A stretch of 64,000 bases of DNA from Streptomyces griseoviridis (GTDB lineage Bacteria; Actinomycetota; Actinomycetes; Streptomycetales; Streptomycetaceae): positions 3,562,001 to 3,626,000 of the forward strand of contig NZ_CP029078.1 of the NCBI RefSeq assembly GCF_005222485.1. Direction: 5' to 3'. The notes under the pieces are model-generated. The model worked only from the letters and a program-made list of their open reading frames with translations. It was not told the origin of the DNA and did not search any database. A program made the translations under genes and the position numbers. Below, in pieces: positions 37,266-44,067 of the stretch; positions within the stretch are counted from its first letter, which is position 1; every line of letters begins with the position of its first letter.

Positions 37266-37931
37266 TCAGACAGCGACCGCCCGCACGATCAACGTCCCGA
37301 TATGACCGACCGCGGGCGCGGGCAGCACACCGGCCACGGCATCGGCGAAGCCGGCCGCGAGGAGGTGGCTCCGCCAGGTCTCGGGAGGGTGGCTGTAGCG
37401 GTAGGTATATCTGGCGGGGCCCGCGAAGCCGCCCTTGTACATGCCCTGCCGGCCGTAGGCCCCGGGGATGGCCGGGGGCTGCGAGAACACGAACACTCCT
37501 CCGGGGTTCAGCCTCGGCAGGACGAGGGGGAAGAGAAGTTCCGGGTCGCTGAACCAGGCCGCACCGAAGACGGAGTAGACGGCGTCGTAGGTGCGGGTGT
37601 CCGTGCCGAGCCACTCCAGCGCTTCGGCGCACTCGAACACGATCCCGAGGTCCGCCCACCGTTCGCTCGCCGCGGCCACCATGACCGGGGAGAGGTCGAT
37701 GCCCCGCGCCCGCACCCCGCGCCCGGCGAGATGGGCCAGCGCCCGCCCTGTGCCACAGCCGATCTCCAGCACGCTTGCGGGCTCCCCGAGAAGCTCGACC
37801 CCTGGCCCGTGTCCCTGGTACTGCGTCCACCGAAACGCCGGAACGAACTCCGCACCGCCGCCCTTCCACACCGACTCGGCGTAACTGTCCCAGACGGCAC
37901 GCTCATGATCGAAGTTGTGCACGGACGCCAA
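37266..37931 (-). CDS. SAM-dependent methyltransferase, class I
   Basis: Cytosolic methyltransferase of 221 residues. Motif I is VLEIGCGTGRALAHLAGRG (about residues 53-71), followed by the acidic end of strand 2 (ARGIDLSPVM), then FECAEALEWL and the motif IV region YDAVYSVFGAAWFSDPE. The acceptor is unknown. The TTG at 37931 is chosen because GAGGAG lies 5 nt upstream; a GTG at 37922 is the alternative. It is the first gene after tRNA-Cys on the opposite strand and begins the variable stretch that also holds the HTH modules. Confidence 0.78.
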   Translation of the reverse strand: MASVHNFDHERAVWDSYAESVWKGGGAEFVPAFRWTQYQGHGPGVELLGEPASVLEIGCGTGRALAHLAGRGVRARGIDLSPVMVAAASERWADLGIVFECAEALEWLGTDTRTYDAVYSVFGAAWFSDPELLFPLVLPRLNPGGVFVFSQPPAIPGAYGRQGMYKGGFAGPARYTYRYSHPPETWRSHLLAAGFADAVAGVLPAPAVGHIGTLIVRAVAV

Positions 37932-38010
37932 CGGGGCTCCTCGGAGGTGAGTTGTGCGGTGCGCGGGTGCCCCGCCCCCGCTGGAGGGGCAGGACACCCG
38001 GGCGATGCGG

Positions 38011-38523
38011 TCAGTGGCTGTCGGGCACCTTGTCGTCGCAGGGTCCGCAGTCGGCGGCGTCGACCTCCCAGAGTTCGATGTCGACAGCGAACCCCGCCCG
38101 CCCGATGAGGTCGGCCGTGCGCATCACCGTTCCGTCGCGACGCCGCTCGACGAGGGGCGCGTGATGCTTGTACCGACCGCCGTTGTACAGATCGCAGAAC
38201 GCGAAGTAGACCGGGGTGTCCAGGATGATCTGGTGAATGCCGAGGTCGACCGTGAAGCCGGGCCCCATGTCGGCGCCTGGGTTCTCCACGGCCGTGACGA
38301 GATAGGCGACGGCCTGGCCGAGGACGCGCTCCGCGAGGCTTCGAACGGCGACGCTGTCCCGCAGCAGCAGCCGGACCTCCCGCTCCCACAAGTCGACGCC
38401 CTCGGACCCCGGAGCCTCGAAGATGTTGTAGCGCCGTTCTTTGACATGTGGCCGGACGGCGTTCAGCAACGTCCGCGGATCGCGGTACTTGGTGGTGCCC
38501 GGGACTTCGAGTAAGACGGTCAT
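38011..38523 (-). CDS. Hypothetical protein next to HTH module
   Basis: Unrecognised protein of 170 residues: MTVLLEVPGTTKYRDPRTLL at the start, a helical middle, and a Cys-containing acidic tail CGPCDDKVPDSH. The segment TVDLGIHQIILDTPVYFAFCDLYNGGRYKHHAPL looks like a beta-rich domain. ATG 38523; GGAAGG lies upstream, slightly far. Immediately upstream (38602-38621) is a 20-bp element that recurs in front of the three-gene HTH operon at 40253-40272, so this gene may be regulated together with it. Confidence 0.6.
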   Translation of the reverse strand: MTVLLEVPGTTKYRDPRTLLNAVRPHVKERRYNIFEAPGSEGVDLWEREVRLLLRDSVAVRSLAERVLGQAVAYLVTAVENPGADMGPGFTVDLGIHQIILDTPVYFAFCDLYNGGRYKHHAPLVERRRDGTVMRTADLIGRAGFAVDIELWEVDAADCGPCDDKVPDSH

Positions 38524-38600
38524 GCCGCTGGTGTCCTTCCAGGAGGTCGGATTTCCATGTGCAGCACGATGGTGGCGAGCAACACCGAGCAGGTCGAGGG

Positions 38601-39443
38601 TTATTCGCGTTGTCGGGTAAAGAGAGAGGACCACTCGCTCAGCAGTTCCCGACAGTCGTCGCCGACCACCGCACGACGTTCGTACGCCATGAAATCGCCG
38701 AGATAGGCGGTCACATCGCGATGGTCGTAGAGCATCAGGGAGCCTGTGCCGGTCTCCACCGTGACCAGGCGCCGATCGTAGACGGTGAAGGTGTTGAGGG
38801 ACTTCTCGGGCATGTACCCGCCGAGCGGGATCACGCCGATCCGCACATTCGGCAGACGGGAGACCGACACCAGCCTGTCGAGTTGCATGGCCATGCCCGC
38901 GGGAGGGAGCAGGGACCATCTCACCGCCTGTTCCGTGAGCACGAAGGTGAACGACTTCGAGGTGTCATAGAGAACCTGCTGCCGTTCCAGCTTCTTCGCA
39001 AAGGTCTTGGACTGGTCCCCGGGAACATCAGCGATACTGGCACGCACGTATTCGGGGGTGGCCAGCAGACCGGTGACCATGGACAGGAGAAAGAACCGGA
39101 ACTCCGTGGATATCGCTTCGAGCCGCGCCAGTTCGTTCTGCTTCTTGTCCAAACCTCTGCGGCGCGAGCGCCAATGATCGTGCCATTCCGTGTTGGCGGT
39201 CCTCACCAACGCCATGATCTCGACAGCCCGGGGGCCCTGCGCCCCGAGGGCACGCAGGATCAGCTCGACGTCGAGGAGCTGGGGAGTGAGCTTTCCGCTC
39301 TCGATGTTGCTGACCTTGGTCTGGGACATGTTGCAGCGCCGAGCGAGCCAGGTCTGCGTCCGCCCGGACCGCCTACGCTGGTCCCTCAAGGCTTCCGCGA
39401 GGTCGGACCTGGACCGCCCCAGGTTCTCGGGTTCAAGCGTCAA
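38601..39443 (-). CDS. XRE-type HTH protein with DUF5753 domain
   Basis: Protein of 280 residues. The helix-turn-helix lies at about 15-62 (LAEALRDQRRRSGRTQTWLARRCNMSQTKVSNIESGKLTPQLLDVELIL), followed by a DUF5753 domain with the linker WHDHWRSRRRGLDKKQNELARLEAISTEFRFF, LLATPEYVRA, and GVIPLGGYMPEKSLNTFTVYD. Such genes are abundant in Streptomyces and belong to WhiJ/BldB/AbaA-type regulatory sets. TTG start 39443, overlapping the upstream DUF6879 gene by 11 nt, implies coupling. A 20-bp element at its end recurs upstream of the operon. Confidence 0.85.
   Translation of the reverse strand: MTLEPENLGRSRSDLAEALRDQRRRSGRTQTWLARRCNMSQTKVSNIESGKLTPQLLDVELILRALGAQGPRAVEIMALVRTANTEWHDHWRSRRRGLDKKQNELARLEAISTEFRFFLLSMVTGLLATPEYVRASIADVPGDQSKTFAKKLERQQVLYDTSKSFTFVLTEQAVRWSLLPPAGMAMQLDRLVSVSRLPNVRIGVIPLGGYMPEKSLNTFTVYDRRLVTVETGTGSLMLYDHRDVTAYLGDFMAYERRAVVGDDCRELLSEWSSLFTRQRE
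38602..38621 (-). promoter_or_regulatory. Shared 20-bp element, copy 1
   Basis: Plus-strand sequence TATTCGCGTTGTCGGGTAAA, identical over 20 bp to 40253-40272. This copy overlaps the last codons of the HTH gene and lies 79 nt upstream of the 38523 start. It is a candidate operator or promoter element. Confidence 0.6.
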
Positions 39444-39957
39444 GACCCTTCACGTACTCCTCGAAGGGCACCGCTTCCGCCAGCGCCAGGCTCTGGCAGT
39501 CGAGATATCTGCCCACGTCCCCGTCTTGGACCTCCCGGCTGATCTGCCTGCCGTCCGCGTCGTAGTTCATGAGGACGACTTCGCTCCGGTCGAAAATCCA
39601 GAAGTCCTGGAATTCCGCCAGCGGGTTCTCCCTGTCCGTCACGTCCAGGATCCGAATGTCCTCCCCTGCCCGTGCGTGCGGCGCGTAGTACCGAGCGAAC
39701 TCGAAGCGGAGGTAGTCCGAAAGCGGGCGGCTCACGATGTGCACGCGCCCCTGTGACCGCCCCTGCTCCGCCTGTCGACGCAACCGGTCCGTGTAGGTGT
39801 TGGAGACAGTCCGGGGATCGACGCGGACACCACGCCGGAATTCCGCGAAGGGTTCTTCCTCCTGCGGCATGAGGTACTGCGGCAAGGTCTCGAGCCGCCA
39901 AGCCTCTGTCTTGAAGTCACGGAACCTCGCTCTCCACGCCTCACCAGCCAAGAGCAC
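39433..39957 (-). CDS. DUF6879 family protein
   Basis: Protein of 174 residues of the actinobacterial family whose members start LLxGxAWRxxFxxFxxEAxRLETLP. It holds VHIVSRPLSDYLRFEFARYYAPHARAGEDIRILD and FWIFDRSEVVLMNYDADGRQ. No enzymatic motif is known; the genes usually sit next to DUF5753 HTH genes, as here. GTG start 39957 overlaps the preceding small gene by 17 nt, and its end overlaps the HTH gene, so the three form one tightly coupled operon. Confidence 0.8.
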   Translation of the reverse strand: MLLAGEAWRARFRDFKTEAWRLETLPQYLMPQEEEPFAEFRRGVRVDPRTVSNTYTDRLRRQAEQGRSQGRVHIVSRPLSDYLRFEFARYYAPHARAGEDIRILDVTDRENPLAEFQDFWIFDRSEVVLMNYDADGRQISREVQDGDVGRYLDCQSLALAEAVPFEEYVKGLDA

Positions 39958-40165
39958 GGAATGCCTCCCTCAGTACCGCCTCCGGGATCTCCACCAGGCT
40001 CTCCCCGTCGGGCGGCTGGAAAGAATCCGACGTGTCACCTTGGACGATGAACGATCCACTGGCGGTGCGGTAGATGGTGGGGCAGTCGTCCTCGCCGCAG
40101 GTGCCACCGCCGTTTCCGTTGCCGTTGCCGTTTCCGGTCAGACGGGTCAATTCCTGTTGGGCCAC
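39941..40165 (-). CDS. Small protein with Gly-Asn repeat, first gene of HTH operon
   Basis: Protein of 74 residues. It starts AQQELTRLTGNGNGNGNGGG, then CGEDDCPTIYRTASGSFIVQGD, and ends with a helix EIPEAVLREAFRALG. I recognise it only as the small companion often seen before DUF6879. The two Cys in CGEDDC could bind a metal. GTG 40165 has AAGGGGG 7 nt upstream. The GNGNGNGN stretch is encoded by a run of simple-sequence triplets at 40105-40135. Confidence 0.65.
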   Translation of the reverse strand: MAQQELTRLTGNGNGNGNGGGTCGEDDCPTIYRTASGSFIVQGDTSDSFQPPDGESLVEIPEAVLREAFRALGW

Positions 40166-40243
40166 GCCGAACCCCCTTGGTTTCGTCCCCGGTCGGGGCT
40201 CCGGCAACGACCGTACGAGGGCAGGTCGCGGCCGTCCATCCGG

Positions 40244-40272
40244 CAACGCGCATATTCGCGTTGTCGGGTAAA
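40244..40272 (-). promoter_or_regulatory. Shared 20-bp element, copy 2, with inverted repeat
   Basis: Positions 40253-40272 repeat the 20-bp element of 38602-38621 exactly. In addition CAACGCG (40244-40250) and CGCGTTG (40257-40263) make a perfect 7-bp inverted repeat with a 6-nt spacer, so this copy looks like a full dyad operator. It lies about 88 nt upstream of the first gene of the HTH operon. Confidence 0.6.
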
Positions 40273-40324
40273 ACGGCGTCGTCGTCGGCCGGGGCCTTGG
40301 AGCCACGCGAGGTCGAGCACCCGC

Positions 40325-40951
40325 TCAGCCGCCCTCCCCCCGCACCCTCAACGGCTCCGTCGCGCGGATTCGGAGGGGTGGGCCCTCGTCCAAGGTGAGG
40401 AGGATCATGACTCTCGTGGACGGGTCCGGTTCGCTCTGTGTCGACTGGACCGACCTCCACTCCCCCCACATCCGTACCCACTGCCCCGGTCGCACCAGGG
40501 CCGCCGCGATCTCCCTCGTCCCGGGCTCGGTCAGGAGGGTCGGGGACTTCAGTTCCGCCCATACCGTCTTGCCGATCCCGGCCCCGTGTTCCTCGTAGCC
40601 CCAGCGGTCGGCCAGCGCCTCCACCAGGAGCAGACCCCGGCCGCCGGTCTCGTCGGTGTCGGGGGTCCGCGCCTCGGGACGGCCCCCACCCGTGTCGCTG
40701 ACCTCCAGGCGCAGCAGGCCCTCGGCCGGCGCCCGCGCGATCCGCACCCCGACCTGGTGTCCTCGTGGCACCGGCACCTTCAGCGCGTTGGTCAGCAGCT
40801 CCGACAGCACCAACTCGGCCGACTCGCCGACCTCTTGGTCGACCTCCCAGCCACCCAGCACCGCGAGGAGCGCGGCGCGGGCCCTCGGGACGCTCCGACG
40901 GGACCGGGGGAGGCGGAACGTGACGTCGACCGAGGCTGAACTTGCTTCCAT
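40325..40951 (-). CDS. ATP-binding protein, HATPase_c anti-sigma-like
   Basis: Protein of 208 residues of the RsbW/SpoIIAB-like GHKL group common in Streptomyces. N box: ELVLSELLTNALKVPVP. G1-like box: LEVSDTGGGRPEAR. G2-like box: GGRGLLLVEALADRWGY. A C-terminal extension of about 70 residues (REIAAALVRPGQWVRMWGEWRS) is not typical of short anti-sigma kinases. ATG 40951 with AGGGAG 4 nt upstream. Divergent from an HTH-DUF397 pair, an arrangement seen in WhiJ-type clusters. Confidence 0.82.
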   Translation of the reverse strand: MEASSASVDVTFRLPRSRRSVPRARAALLAVLGGWEVDQEVGESAELVLSELLTNALKVPVPRGHQVGVRIARAPAEGLLRLEVSDTGGGRPEARTPDTDETGGRGLLLVEALADRWGYEEHGAGIGKTVWAELKSPTLLTEPGTREIAAALVRPGQWVRMWGEWRSVQSTQSEPDPSTRVMILLTLDEGPPLRIRATEPLRVRGEGG

Positions 40952-41148
40952 GACGCTCCCTGAAGGCCGGTTCCCGGTCGGCACCCACTGGAGCGGCGCA
41001 TGCGCCGGAAGGATGCCCGTGCTCATGGCCAGCAGAATGGGGGCGCACCGCATCAAACTGCAACGTTGCTGAATGAAATGGTGTCAATTTTCCATCGTTC
41101 GAGTTACTCCTCGCTCGTCGAGTCCGCTGCTCTGCTTAACGTGTCGGC

Positions 41149-42033
41149 ATGCCCGCGAAGACCTCCGCCCCGAATCCCTCGACCGTTCTCGGTCGCCAAC
41201 TCGGTGACGCGTTGCGCCGGTTGCGGGAGGCGTCCGGACTGACCACCACGCAGGCAGCGGACGCCCTCGACTGCACCAAGGGGAAGATCAGCCGGATCGA
41301 GAACGGGCGGGTGGCGGTCCGCCTCCCCGATCTGACCGCGATGCTCCACACCTACCGGGCGACGGACGCCGAACTCCACGACCGGCTGACCTCCTTGGCG
41401 CGCAAGGCCAACCGCCGCCGCAGGCAGGGCTGGTGGAACCGGTACGGATCGGTCCTGCCCGACACCTACCGCGACTACATCGCGCTGGAAGCCATGGCCG
41501 GGGAGATCCGCACCTTCCAGGCCCAGCTCGTTCCCGGTCTGCTGCAGACCCCCGAGTACATCCGTGCCGTCACGGCTGCCTCACGTCAGTGGCAGACCGA
41601 AGACGAGATCGAGAAGTTCGTCCAGGTCCGTCTCGCCCGGCAGGAACGGCTCACCGGTGATGCGCCGTTGCGTCTGCGGGCCGTGCTGTCGGAGGCCGTT
41701 CTCCTTCAGCAGGTCGGCGGGCCCCGGGCGATGCGCGCGCAGTTGGAACACGTCATCGCTCTCTCCGAGCGTCCGAATGTGACCGTGCAGATCCTTCCGT
41801 TCTCGCACGGCGCCCACGCGAGTATGTTCGGTCCGTACGTGGTGCTGCGGTTCCCCGGGGAGGCGGCGCTCGACGTGGTGCTGGCGGACAACCCGACCGG
41901 CTCCGTGTGGCTGGAGCGGGAGGCTGAGGTCGGTCGTTACCAGGAGGTGTTCGACATCGCCTGCGCCTCCGCGCTCTCCCCTGTGGAGTCCCGCGCGCTC
42001 ATCCACCACCGGGCCAAGGAGCACCGAGCATGA
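41149..42033 (+). CDS. XRE-type HTH protein with DUF5753 domain
   Basis: Protein of 294 residues. The HTH lies at about 14-65 (LGDALRRLREASGLTTTQAADALDCTKGKISRIENGRVAVRLPDL). The DUF5753 domain has NRRRRQGWWNRYGSVLPDTYRDYIALEAMAGEIRTFQAQLVPGLLQTPEYIRAV and VTVQILPFSHGAHASMFGPYVVLRFP, the family core. It is paralogous to the protein at 38601-39443 but not closely alike. ATG 41149. It overlaps the DUF397 gene by 4 nt (ATGA). The 197-bp divergent region upstream is A/T-rich and contains the palindrome GCAACGTTGC at 41060-41069. Confidence 0.9.
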   Translation: MPAKTSAPNPSTVLGRQLGDALRRLREASGLTTTQAADALDCTKGKISRIENGRVAVRLPDLTAMLHTYRATDAELHDRLTSLARKANRRRRQGWWNRYGSVLPDTYRDYIALEAMAGEIRTFQAQLVPGLLQTPEYIRAVTAASRQWQTEDEIEKFVQVRLARQERLTGDAPLRLRAVLSEAVLLQQVGGPRAMRAQLEHVIALSERPNVTVQILPFSHGAHASMFGPYVVLRFPGEAALDVVLADNPTGSVWLEREAEVGRYQEVFDIACASALSPVESRALIHHRAKEHRA

Positions 42034-42236
42034 ACCACGCCCCCCGCACCGCGCCTGACCTCTCGGAAGCGACCTGGCGCGGCAGCACCTACAGCGGCGG
42101 CAACAACGAGTGCGTGGAGATGGCCGACGGGATATCCACCGCCGTTCCTGTCCGCGACAGCAAGCGTCCCCTCGGTCCCGTGGTCGCCTTCGGACCCCGC
42201 GCCTGGCGGGAGTTCCTGTCCTCGCTCGGGCGGTGA
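42030..42236 (+). CDS. DUF397 protein
   Basis: Small acidic protein of 68 residues with the DUF397 core ATWRGSTYSGGNNECVEMADG and VPVRDSKRPLGPVVAFGPRAWREFLSSL. In Streptomyces these are partner proteins of DUF5753 HTH regulators and some affect sporulation or antibiotic production. Coupled to the upstream HTH gene by ATGA overlap. Convergent with the SUKH-4 gene, one base between stops. Confidence 0.92.
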   Translation: MNHAPRTAPDLSEATWRGSTYSGGNNECVEMADGISTAVPVRDSKRPLGPVVAFGPRAWREFLSSLGR

Positions 42237-42237
42237 C

Positions 42238-43404
42238 TCAGAGCACGCCGCCCGCCTCGTCCTGGAATGCCTCCGTCCAGTAGTGCCAGTCCGTCGGGGG
42301 CAGGGACACCGCCGTCGGGTCTATCGCGGCGAGCGTCTGGAGCATCGTCGTCGCCAGTTGGTCGTACGCCTCCGTCGACAGCTCGTGGGACAGGTCCGCG
42401 TCTATCGCCTTCTCCCGGTGCAGGAGCCAGAGGGTGAAGGCGAGGGTGGAGACGTCCGTGTTCAGGGGGGTGAGGGTGGCCTCGGGCTCGCTCCAGTTCA
42501 GGACCGCGCCCGTCGCGCCGTCCACCACCAGGCTGTTCCCCTCGACGAGGTGGCCCAGGCGGATCAGGCGGGCCGCGTGGGCGGGGAGTTCGGCGCTGTC
42601 GTCGTCGGCGTAGTGCTCGGGGAGCGTCGGCAGCGGGACGTCCGTGTCCAGGTGGAAGAGCAGGCCGTCCTCCGGCAGGCCCGTCTCCCGCAGGAAGCGG
42701 CGGGTCGGCCCGTGGGTGAGCGTCGGCGGGAAGTCGAGTTCCTCGAAGCGCCACACCGCGCCCTGCCCGAACTCCTTGTCGAGAAGGCGGCCGGGCAGTT
42801 CCAGCGCAAGGCCCGACTCCGCTCCCGGGGCCGGGACCAGGGACAGCGGGCGGATCAGCGCTGTCATCTTCCAGAACGGTGACAGCTCTCCCTCCGCGTC
42901 CTCCTCGAACAGCGCGAGCAGCTTGCGGGACGCCTCAGCCGCCGTCTTCTGCCCGTGCCGGCCGGCGAAGGAGGCGAACCTCCCGCGCAGCCCGGCCAGT
43001 TCGTCCGCGGCGGTGGCGAACGAGACCAGGGTGCGCAGGGACGGCGCGAGCGGGGCCGGGTCCATCAGGTCGGGGCGGTCGGGCAGGAAGCATGTCGTCG
43101 CAACCTCGCCCGTGACGCCGTCGAGGAGGATCGACTCGGCGTCCATGGTGCCGGGCGCGCGCAGGGCGCCTATGACGAGCTGGTCCCTCAGCTCGGGGGA
43201 GAGCGCGTCGGCCCCGGTGCCGCCGGTGGTGTCGGCCACCGTGCGCAGGCCGGTGCCGAGCAGGCCGTCGAAGGTGAACAGGCCGTTGTCACCCGGCAGT
43301 CCTGGGCCGGTCAGCCAGCCCCGGGTCGCCGCGTGGGTGATGTAGGGATCGAGTTGGTCCTCGGTCAGAGTGATCGCCGGTACGGCGATGTCCGTCGTGC
43401 TCAT
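42238..43404 (-). CDS. SUKH-4-type immunity protein, apparently duplicated domain
   Basis: Protein of 388 residues. Its C-terminal half (RLGHLVEGNSLVVDGATGAVLNW and LNTDVSTLAFTLWLLHREK) fits the SUKH-4 family, which neutralises nucleic-acid-modifying toxins of the YwqJ-like deaminase and related groups. The N-terminal half carries a second, similar pattern (LVIGALRAPGTMDAESILLDGVTGEVATTCF, then SLRTLVSFATAADELAGL), so two SUKH-4 units seem fused. No toxin gene lies beside it; the neighbour is a DUF397 gene and a 663-bp non-coding stretch. ATG 43404 with GGGGAACGGAAAG upstream. Confidence 0.7.
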   Translation of the reverse strand: MSTTDIAVPAITLTEDQLDPYITHAATRGWLTGPGLPGDNGLFTFDGLLGTGLRTVADTTGGTGADALSPELRDQLVIGALRAPGTMDAESILLDGVTGEVATTCFLPDRPDLMDPAPLAPSLRTLVSFATAADELAGLRGRFASFAGRHGQKTAAEASRKLLALFEEDAEGELSPFWKMTALIRPLSLVPAPGAESGLALELPGRLLDKEFGQGAVWRFEELDFPPTLTHGPTRRFLRETGLPEDGLLFHLDTDVPLPTLPEHYADDDSAELPAHAARLIRLGHLVEGNSLVVDGATGAVLNWSEPEATLTPLNTDVSTLAFTLWLLHREKAIDADLSHELSTEAYDQLATTMLQTLAAIDPTAVSLPPTDWHYWTEAFQDEAGGVL

Positions 43405-44067
43405 CTTTCCGTTCCCCCGGAGTCTTCCCGCGCTCTGTCCCCTCGCGGGGCATCGATGGACGGGCGGGACCGTCCGCCGTCTCCCACCGTTCAGAACCCT
43501 ACGCCCCACCACTGACAACGCCCCCGCACCCGCACTGACCTGCAACGATCCCCACAGAGGAGGGAGGCCGACGGGCAGGCGGGAGCCGGGTGGGTAAGGG
43601 CGGTGGCTCCTCGCGGGTTCCGGCCTGCCGGCTGACCAGTTGGACGGCCGGACGGACGGGCGGCCGGGCGGCCGTCCGGCGGGACAGCCGTCGGCCTGTC
43701 GGTCCGTCGGCCTGTCGGCGGACTGGTCAAGCGGCCGGCTGGCCGACCGTCGGACCGGCCTGCGGACCGGTGTGCGGGCGGACCGTTGTGCGAGTCGGTC
43801 GCCCGTCCGCCCGCCCCCCGCCCGTTCCCGGAGAAGGTCCCTCACCAAGGACGCCGGACGGGCCTGAAACGTTCCCCGCCCGTCAGAACCGACCCAGCTC
43901 CCGCACCGGTGTCGTCCCGCCCTCGGAGCGCCCGCAGCACCCGGGGCGCCCGCAGCACCCGGATCGCCCGCGGCATCCGAAACTTCCACGGCATCCGGAG
44001 CACCCACAGCCCCCGGAGCCACCGGAGCCGCCGCAGCCCCCAGAGCCACCGCAGCCCTCGACGCCGG
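43405..44067. repeat. 663-bp non-coding tract with low-complexity repeats
   Basis: No credible gene. 43620-43800 is a patchwork of CGGCC / GGCCG / GACGG / CGTCGG words with many short inverted repeats. 43920-44060 is a 9- and 18-nt periodic array: CGCCCGCAGCACCCGG repeated, sliding into CGGAGCCACC and CCGCAGCCC units. Long frames through it are composition artefacts. It separates the SUKH-4 gene from the end of the molybdenum hydroxylase operon; no clear terminator hairpin was found. Confidence 0.75.
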
